From: Pasteurella multocida subsp. multocida OH4807
GTDB lineage: Bacteria; Pseudomonadota; Gammaproteobacteria; Enterobacterales; Pasteurellaceae
Assembly (NCBI GenBank): GCA_000973525.1
Contig: CP004391.1
Location: 1,698,001 to 1,762,000, forward strand
DNA: 64,000 nucleotides
Reading direction: 5' to 3'
Below, in pieces: positions 59,347-64,000 of the stretch. The notes under the pieces are model-generated. The model was given only the letters and a program-made list of their open reading frames with translations. It did no database searches and was not told the origin of the DNA. Each line of letters begins with the position of its first letter. Position 1 is the stretch's first letter. Position numbers and translations under genes: made by a program.

Positions 59347-60098
59347 TACAAACTCTCCGGTAAACGTGTTGGTAGAGTAATGATGCCTTCTGGCGCGAGT
59401 GAATGACCCGCTTTTTCTTTCTCTTCCCAACCTAAACGATAATGTTGACCTAGCATACCTTTTGCCAGATCCATCGGTAGCACTTTGATAGCCGCAACTT
59501 CTAACACACAGGCTTCTTCGCATTTACCACAACCTGTACACGCATCGGAATGAACGGTTGGAATAAATTTCGCGTGTTTATCAGAACGATCATTATGTTG
59601 CATTTCGAGAGTGATCGCTTTACCAATTAATGGACAAACGCGATAGCATACATCACAGCGCAAACCTTGCCAGTTCAAGCAAGTTTCCTGATCGAGCAAG
59701 ACAGATAAGCCCATACGTGCGTCATTAATGTCGGTCGCTTGATTATCTAATGCCCCTGTTGGACAGGCTTTGGCACAAGGAATGTCTTCGCACATTTCAC
59801 AAGGTTTATCACGTGCAATGAAATAAGGCGTTCCCGCTTCCATTGGTGATAAGAGTGAGGCTAAATGCAACATATCATACGGACAAGCCTGCACACATTG
59901 TCCGCAACGAATGCACGCTGCGGAAAAAGCCTGATCGTCTGCAATGGCAAATGGCGGTCGTAATGCCACACCTTCACGTGCTAGACTTTGTTTTTGTTGC
60001 AACCCTAATAACAAGCCAACCCCTGCCAACCCACATGCAGTGCGAGTAGCATCTTTAAAAAATCGGCGACGTTCGGGATTCACAACTGGTTTTTTCAT
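59346..60098 (-). CDS. napG: Ferredoxin-type periplasmic protein NapG
   Basis: NapG is a Tat-exported ferredoxin. The 250-residue protein starts [20 protein letters not shown] with the twin-arginine motif, and carries four 4Fe-4S sites including [38 protein letters not shown] and [12 protein letters not shown]. The start at ATG 60098 is chosen for the Tat signal; a GTG at 60116 would add six residues. It follows napA by 66 bases that hold facing uptake-signal copies. Confidence 0.95.
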   Translation of the reverse strand: MKKPVVNPERRRFFKDATRTACGLAGVGLLLGLQQKQSLAREGVALRPPFAIADDQAFSAACIRCGQCVQACPYDMLHLASLLSPMEAGTPYFIARDKPCEMCEDIPCAKACPTGALDNQATDINDARMGLSVLLDQETCLNWQGLRCDVCYRVCPLIGKAITLEMQHNDRSDKHAKFIPTVHSDACTGCGKCEEACVLEVAAIKVLPMDLAKGMLGQHYRLGWEEKEKAGHSLAPEGIITLPTRLPESL

Positions 60099-60164
60099 TT
60101 GATTTTCCAGCCGCACTTAACTGCATCACAGAAAGTGCGGTTGTTCCTCATTAAATTTAACGGA

Positions 60165-62657
60165 TTACGCTTTTTCCACTTTTACCGCACATTTTTTGAA
60201 GTCGGTTTCTTTTGAAATCGGGTCTGTTGCGTCTAATGTTAAGTAGTTCGCTAACTGACCAGCATCAAAGAAAGTGGTATAGACTAAGCCTTGTGGTACT
60301 TTGTTACGACCACGCGTATCTAAGTGAGAAATAATTTCACCACGACGTGAAGTTACTTTCACTTTGTCACCGTGACGTAAACCACGTGCTTTCGCATCTA
60401 ATGGGTGCATCCAAACCAAGTTATTTGGGAATGAACGGTGTAATTCAGGTACACGACGAGTCATTGTACCTGTATGCCAGTGCTCAAGTACACGACCAGT
60501 ACATAACCATAAATCGTATTCTGCATCTGGTGCTTCTGCTGGTGGCTCATAAGGTACAGACAAGATAATTGCACGTTTGTCTGGGTAACCATAGAACGCC
60601 ACGCCTTCACCTTCTTTAACATACGGGTCATAGCCTTCACGGTAACGCCATAAGGTTTCTTTACCATCAACTACTGGCCAACGTAAACCACGTGCTTTGT
60701 GATAAACTTCGAAGTCTGCCAAATCGTGACCGTGACCACGACCAAACGCAGCATATTCTTCGAATAATCCTTTTTGAATGTAGAAACCAAAGTGTTCTGC
60801 TTCATCATTTAAGTAGCCCGGTTTATCCGTAGGCGTTGGGAATTTATCCACTTGACCATTGCGGAATAACACTTCATAAAGGGTTTTACCTTTATATTCT
60901 GGGTTTGCTGCTAACACTTCTGCAGGCCACATTTCATCAGTTGTGAAGTATTTTGAAAACTCCACTAACTGCCAAGTATCTGATTTAGACTCACCTGGCG
61001 CTTTCACTTGTTGATACCAGAACTGTGTACGACGCTCTGCGTTACCATAAGCCCCTTCTTTTTCTACCCACATTGCGGTTGGAAGAATTAAGTCCGCCGC
61101 TAATGCAGACACTGTTGGATATGGGTCAGACACAATCACAAAGTTTTCTTCATCACGCCAACCAGGGAAACGCTCTTGGTTGATGTTTGGACCACCTTGC
61201 ATATTGTTGGTACACATTTGCCATAACACGTTCATTTTCTTATCTTTTAATGCACGGTCTTGCGCAACAGCGTGATAGCCGACTTTAGTTTGGATAACAC
61301 CTTTTGGTAATTTCCATAATTTTTCAGCAATCTCAACGTGTTTTGGATTGGTTACGACTAAGTCCGCAGGTAAACGGTGAGCGAATGTACCTACTTCACG
61401 TGCTGTACCACAAGCTGATGGTTGGCCTGTTAATGAGAACGGACCACAGCCAGGTTTTGAAATTTTACCTGTTAATAAGTGAATGTTATAGACTAAGTGG
61501 TTCGCCCATACACCACGAGTATGTTGGTTGAAACCCATTGTCCAGAAAGACACGATATTGAGTTTCGGATCCGCATACATTTTCGCTAATGCTTCAAGCT
61601 GATCTTTTGGTACGCCAGATAACTCATGTGCTTTTTCAAGGGTGTATGGTGCAACGAGTTTTTTGTATTCTTCGAAATCACTGTCGTGCATTTTGCCCGC
61701 AGTTTTGACGTTTTTCGCTGCTTTTTCTAACTCGTGTGTTTCACGTAAGCCGTAACCGATATCGGTTTCACCACGTTTAAATTTAGTGTGTTTTTGAATG
61801 AAGTCATGATCTAAGGCATCATGCTGAATTAAATAATTCGCAATATAGTTCATAATCGCCAAATCAGATTGTGGCGTGAAGATCATGCCTAAATCAGCTA
61901 ATTCAAATGAACGGTGTTCATAGGTAGAAAGAACAGCCACTTTTACATGTGGATGAGATAAGCGACGATCAGAAATACGTGACCATAAAATTGGGTGCAT
62001 TTCTGCCATATTTGAGCCCCAAAGCACAAATGCATCCGCTTTTTCGATGTCGTCATAGCAACCCATTGGTTCATCCATACCGAAAGTACGCATAAACGCA
62101 ACTGCTGCAGACGCCATACAGTGACGCGCATTTGGGTCGATGTTATTTGAGCGTAAGCCCGCTTTGAATAATTTTGATTTTGCGATACCTTCAAAAATGG
62201 TTGATTGACCAGAGGTGAACATACCGGCACCGTTCGGGCCTTTTTCTTTCAACGCTTTTTTGAATTTCTCTGCCATAATGGTAAAGGCTTGATCCCAAGA
62301 AACTGGGGTAAATTCACCGTTTTTATCAAACTTACCATTTTTCATACGTAACATTGGTGACGTTAAACGGTCTTTACCATACATAATTTTTGGTAAGAAA
62401 TAGCCTTTGATACAGTTTAAACCACGGTTTACTTCTGCATCTGGGTCACCTTGAGATGCGACCACACGACCGTTTTGTGTCCCCACTAGAACACTACAAC
62501 CCGTACCACAGAAACGGCAAGGCGCTTTGTCCCATTTGATGGTAGTATCAGTCGCAGCTTCCACGTTTTTTACTGGAATAGCTAACCCTGCAACGGTTGC
62601 AGCAGCAACCGCAGCATTGGTTTTCATAAAGTTACGACGACTTAAAGTCATATTCAT
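60165..62657 (-). CDS. napA: Periplasmic nitrate reductase catalytic subunit NapA
   Basis: NapA reduces nitrate to nitrite with a Mo-bis-MGD cofactor and one 4Fe-4S cluster. The 830-residue precursor has a Tat signal ([20 protein letters not shown]), the cluster motif [13 protein letters not shown] near residue 47, and the Mo-ligand Cys in [20 protein letters not shown] near residue 180. The C-terminal MopB domain includes [26 protein letters not shown] lies before the ATG. Its length matches other NapA enzymes. Confidence 0.98.
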   Translation of the reverse strand: MNMTLSRRNFMKTNAAVAAATVAGLAIPVKNVEAATDTTIKWDKAPCRFCGTGCSVLVGTQNGRVVASQGDPDAEVNRGLNCIKGYFLPKIMYGKDRLTSPMLRMKNGKFDKNGEFTPVSWDQAFTIMAEKFKKALKEKGPNGAGMFTSGQSTIFEGIAKSKLFKAGLRSNNIDPNARHCMASAAVAFMRTFGMDEPMGCYDDIEKADAFVLWGSNMAEMHPILWSRISDRRLSHPHVKVAVLSTYEHRSFELADLGMIFTPQSDLAIMNYIANYLIQHDALDHDFIQKHTKFKRGETDIGYGLRETHELEKAAKNVKTAGKMHDSDFEEYKKLVAPYTLEKAHELSGVPKDQLEALAKMYADPKLNIVSFWTMGFNQHTRGVWANHLVYNIHLLTGKISKPGCGPFSLTGQPSACGTAREVGTFAHRLPADLVVTNPKHVEIAEKLWKLPKGVIQTKVGYHAVAQDRALKDKKMNVLWQMCTNNMQGGPNINQERFPGWRDEENFVIVSDPYPTVSALAADLILPTAMWVEKEGAYGNAERRTQFWYQQVKAPGESKSDTWQLVEFSKYFTTDEMWPAEVLAANPEYKGKTLYEVLFRNGQVDKFPTPTDKPGYLNDEAEHFGFYIQKGLFEEYAAFGRGHGHDLADFEVYHKARGLRWPVVDGKETLWRYREGYDPYVKEGEGVAFYGYPDKRAIILSVPYEPPAEAPDAEYDLWLCTGRVLEHWHTGTMTRRVPELHRSFPNNLVWMHPLDAKARGLRHGDKVKVTSRRGEIISHLDTRGRNKVPQGLVYTTFFDAGQLANYLTLDATDPISKETDFKKCAVKVEKA

Positions 62658-62695
62658 AGCGTTTCCCCCACTATATTGAATCGTTTTATGTTTTA

Positions 62696-62968
62696 TTAAT
62701 TTTCATCTTGTTGATGGTAAACCAGCGATACATCGATTACGCCATCAATATCTCTTGTCGCTTCCATTTGTTCGTGCAATACGTGTTTGTCGTGCGATTG
62801 CATGACAACAACAAGCTTACCTTTTTCTGCATCAAACACTGGAATTTCGGTATGTGGCATCGCCAAAAGTGCGGTCTGAATTTCTTCAATTTTGTCTGGA
62901 TTTCCCTGCACAATTAGCCCACATACGTGCCAGTCTTTTGCATTTTCCATTGTAATTTGTTCAGTCAT
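62696..62968 (-). CDS. napD: NapA chaperone NapD
   Basis: NapD binds the Tat signal of NapA and delays export until cofactor insertion. The 90-residue protein has [20 protein letters not shown] and [20 protein letters not shown]. The start ATG 62968 overlaps the napF stop by eight bases (AATGACTGA). A longer frame upstream runs through napF in another register and is not real. Confidence 0.94.
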   Translation of the reverse strand: MTEQITMENAKDWHVCGLIVQGNPDKIEEIQTALLAMPHTEIPVFDAEKGKLVVVMQSHDKHVLHEQMEATRDIDGVIDVSLVYHQQDEN

Positions 62969-63506
62969 TAAGTTTTTCCAATTCATTGGCAGTGAATAAC
63001 ACCTTAATTGCGGAAACAGGGCAACTTTTAATACAGGCACCACAACCATTACAGGCTTCAAGCGTTAATATTGGCTGTGACACGCCCCCGATTTGACGTT
63101 TAAAACGAATAGCGCGCATTTCACAACTGTCTTCACAACTTCGACATTCAACGGATTTGTGTGTTAAACAACTTGCCGTAATCTCAACCCTATGTGACCA
63201 TGCTGGCTCAGTAGTTAATCGAAAAAGAGGCTGAGGGCACACTTCAACGCATCGTTTGCAAAATGTACATTCACCACGGCGAAATTGCACTTCAGGAAAC
63301 CCACCCTCACCTTTAATCAGAATCGTTGTTTCACAGGCTTGGATACAGGCATCACAGCGCGTACAATCTTGCACAAAACGCGTATTTTCTACTGCCCAAG
63401 GTGGACGAATCCCCTGAAAACCTTGTTGTTTAACTTGTTCTGATTGCAGTGAAGTCAAAAACTGCCCACGTAAAAAGTGACGACGAGGTAAGTTTTCAAC
63501 AGTCAT
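62961..63506 (-). CDS. napF: Ferredoxin-type protein NapF
   Basis: NapF is a cytoplasmic ferredoxin that acts in NapA maturation. The 181-residue protein has four iron-sulphur motifs, CTRCDACIQACE, CTFCKRCVEVCP, CRSCEDSCEM and CNGCGACIKSCP. I use ATG 63506 with AAGGA seven bases upstream; a TTG at 63521 precedes it. First gene of the operon, divergent from narQ. Confidence 0.94.
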   Translation of the reverse strand: MTVENLPRRHFLRGQFLTSLQSEQVKQQGFQGIRPPWAVENTRFVQDCTRCDACIQACETTILIKGEGGFPEVQFRRGECTFCKRCVEVCPQPLFRLTTEPAWSHRVEITASCLTHKSVECRSCEDSCEMRAIRFKRQIGGVSQPILTLEACNGCGACIKSCPVSAIKVLFTANELEKLND

Positions 63507-63572
63507 AACGCGTTCCTTCAATATCGCTTTTCCTAGATCTCAAATTATGAAGATAGGGGTCAATATTCATAC

Positions 63573-63625
63573 TACCCAAATTGAGTATTTAACAGAAAAA
63601 GTACGCTTTTCTTGTGCTAGATCAA
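63573..63625. promoter_or_regulatory. Putative NarP and FNR sites in the napF-narQ intergenic region
   Basis: TACCCAA at 63573-63579 and TTGAGTA at 63581-63587 form an inverted pair like NarL/NarP heptamers, but spaced by one base instead of two. TTGTG-CTAG-ATCAA at 63612-63625 matches the FNR box TTGAT-N4-ATCAA in eight of ten positions. Control of nap by both nitrate and low oxygen is known in relatives; here binding is inferred. Confidence 0.45.
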
Positions 63626-63700
63626 TTTTTATTTAGCGATAAAAAATAAGCGTTTTTTTTGTTACACTACCGCCATGTTTTCTACGTTTAAAGGTGACTT

Positions 63701-64000
63701 GTGAACATCAAACACTCGGTTTCAACAAAACTCGCTAATTATCTCTTCATTGTTATTATTTTTGCTGGCGTGATTACTTCGTTAAGTTTAATGATCATGG
63801 CAAGTAATAAGTCAGATGCTGAATCAATTAACGTGTCTGGTTCATTGCGGATGCAGAGTTACCGCTTATTGTATGAGCTAGAGCAACATCCTGAGTTAGT
63901 TGAGTTAGGTTTACGACAATACCGTGTCAGCCTACACTCACAAGCACTATTAGAAATTGATCACCAATGGTTCGTACCCGATGAGGTAAAACAGTCTTAT
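63701..64000 (+). CDS. narQ: Nitrate/nitrite sensor kinase NarQ (5' part)
   Basis: The first 100 codons are in the window and stay open to the edge. GTG 63701 has AAGG seven bases upstream. The product begins VNIKHSVSTKLANYLFIVII, with a membrane helix near residues 14-36, and then contains SINVSGSLRMQSYRLLYELE, which is the nitrate-binding P-box of NarX/NarQ sensors. Its place opposite napF suits NarQ, which signals to NarP in Pasteurellaceae. The kinase part is outside. Confidence 0.92.
   Translation, partial: MNIKHSVSTKLANYLFIVIIFAGVITSLSLMIMASNKSDAESINVSGSLRMQSYRLLYELEQHPELVELGLRQYRVSLHSQALLEIDHQWFVPDEVKQSY

Noticed and set aside
59347..59523. 59-residue N-terminal extension of napH
   Set aside because: It overlaps napG in another register and is arginine/serine-rich unlike NapH; ATG 59346 matches the family start.

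Overview
The window is chromosomal DNA of a Pasteurellaceae bacterium of the Haemophilus/Pasteurella/Aggregatibacter branch. It is AT-rich and carries roughly thirty copies of the 9-base DNA uptake signal AAGTGCGGT (either strand), often paired as terminator hairpins. Gene content and order (napFDAGHBC next to narQ, a Haemophilus-type thiamine salvage locus, an nlpD locus without rpoS) fit a Pasteurella multocida-like genome. The species is my inference. I see no prophage, CRISPR array, rRNA or tRNA gene, and most of the window is ordinary core chromosome.

Layout. 1-3.8 kb: csrA, alaS and uspA on the minus strand. 4-8.4 kb: mazG, ilvC with its divergent regulator ilvY, and a RarD-like transporter. 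8.4-12.7 kb: aroE, tsaC, a topoisomerase-type zinc-finger gene and maf (minus), then rmuC (plus). 12.7-20.3 kb: a thiamine locus with a CRP-like site, a TPP riboswitch, a tiny ORF, an ABC transporter for a pyrimidine precursor (ThiZ, ThiX, ThiY), TenA, then a ~530-base non-coding element bounded by inverted repeats, thiM, thiD, thiE and an MFS transporter. 20.4-27 kb: yqhA, tkt, asd, pldB, a frameshifted crcB and a YigL-type phosphatase. 27-34.7 kb: an isoleucine/valine operon with leader peptide and attenuator, ilvG, ilvM, an Asp/Glu racemase, an EamA transporter, ilvD, a second partial copy of the repeat element, and ilvA.

34.7-38.2 kb is the most accessory part: a frameshifted DUF3108 gene and an orphan TonB-dependent receptor with a Fur-box-like site. 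38.3-43.4 kb: rpe-gph-trpS (minus), then a LysE-type exporter, a YchJ protein, YihY and dtd (plus). 43.4-49.1 kb: the ftsB-ispD-ispF-truD-surE-yqaA-nlpD cluster, with a 53-residue lipoprotein that resembles the N-terminus of NlpD. 49.2-57.3 kb: icd, rluE, nudJ, a transaldolase, tag, lptD and dprA. 57.4-63.5 kb: the periplasmic nitrate reductase operon napFDAGHBC (minus). The start of narQ (plus) lies at the right edge.

The items most worth following are the inverted-repeat element inside the thiamine locus and its partial relative next to ilvA, the 22-codon ORF that takes its ribosome-binding site from the TPP riboswitch core, the NlpD-like mini-lipoprotein, two genes broken by single-base shifts (crcB and DUF3108), and the racemase/exporter pair embedded in the ilv operon. 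I found no clearly novel defence or mobile system.
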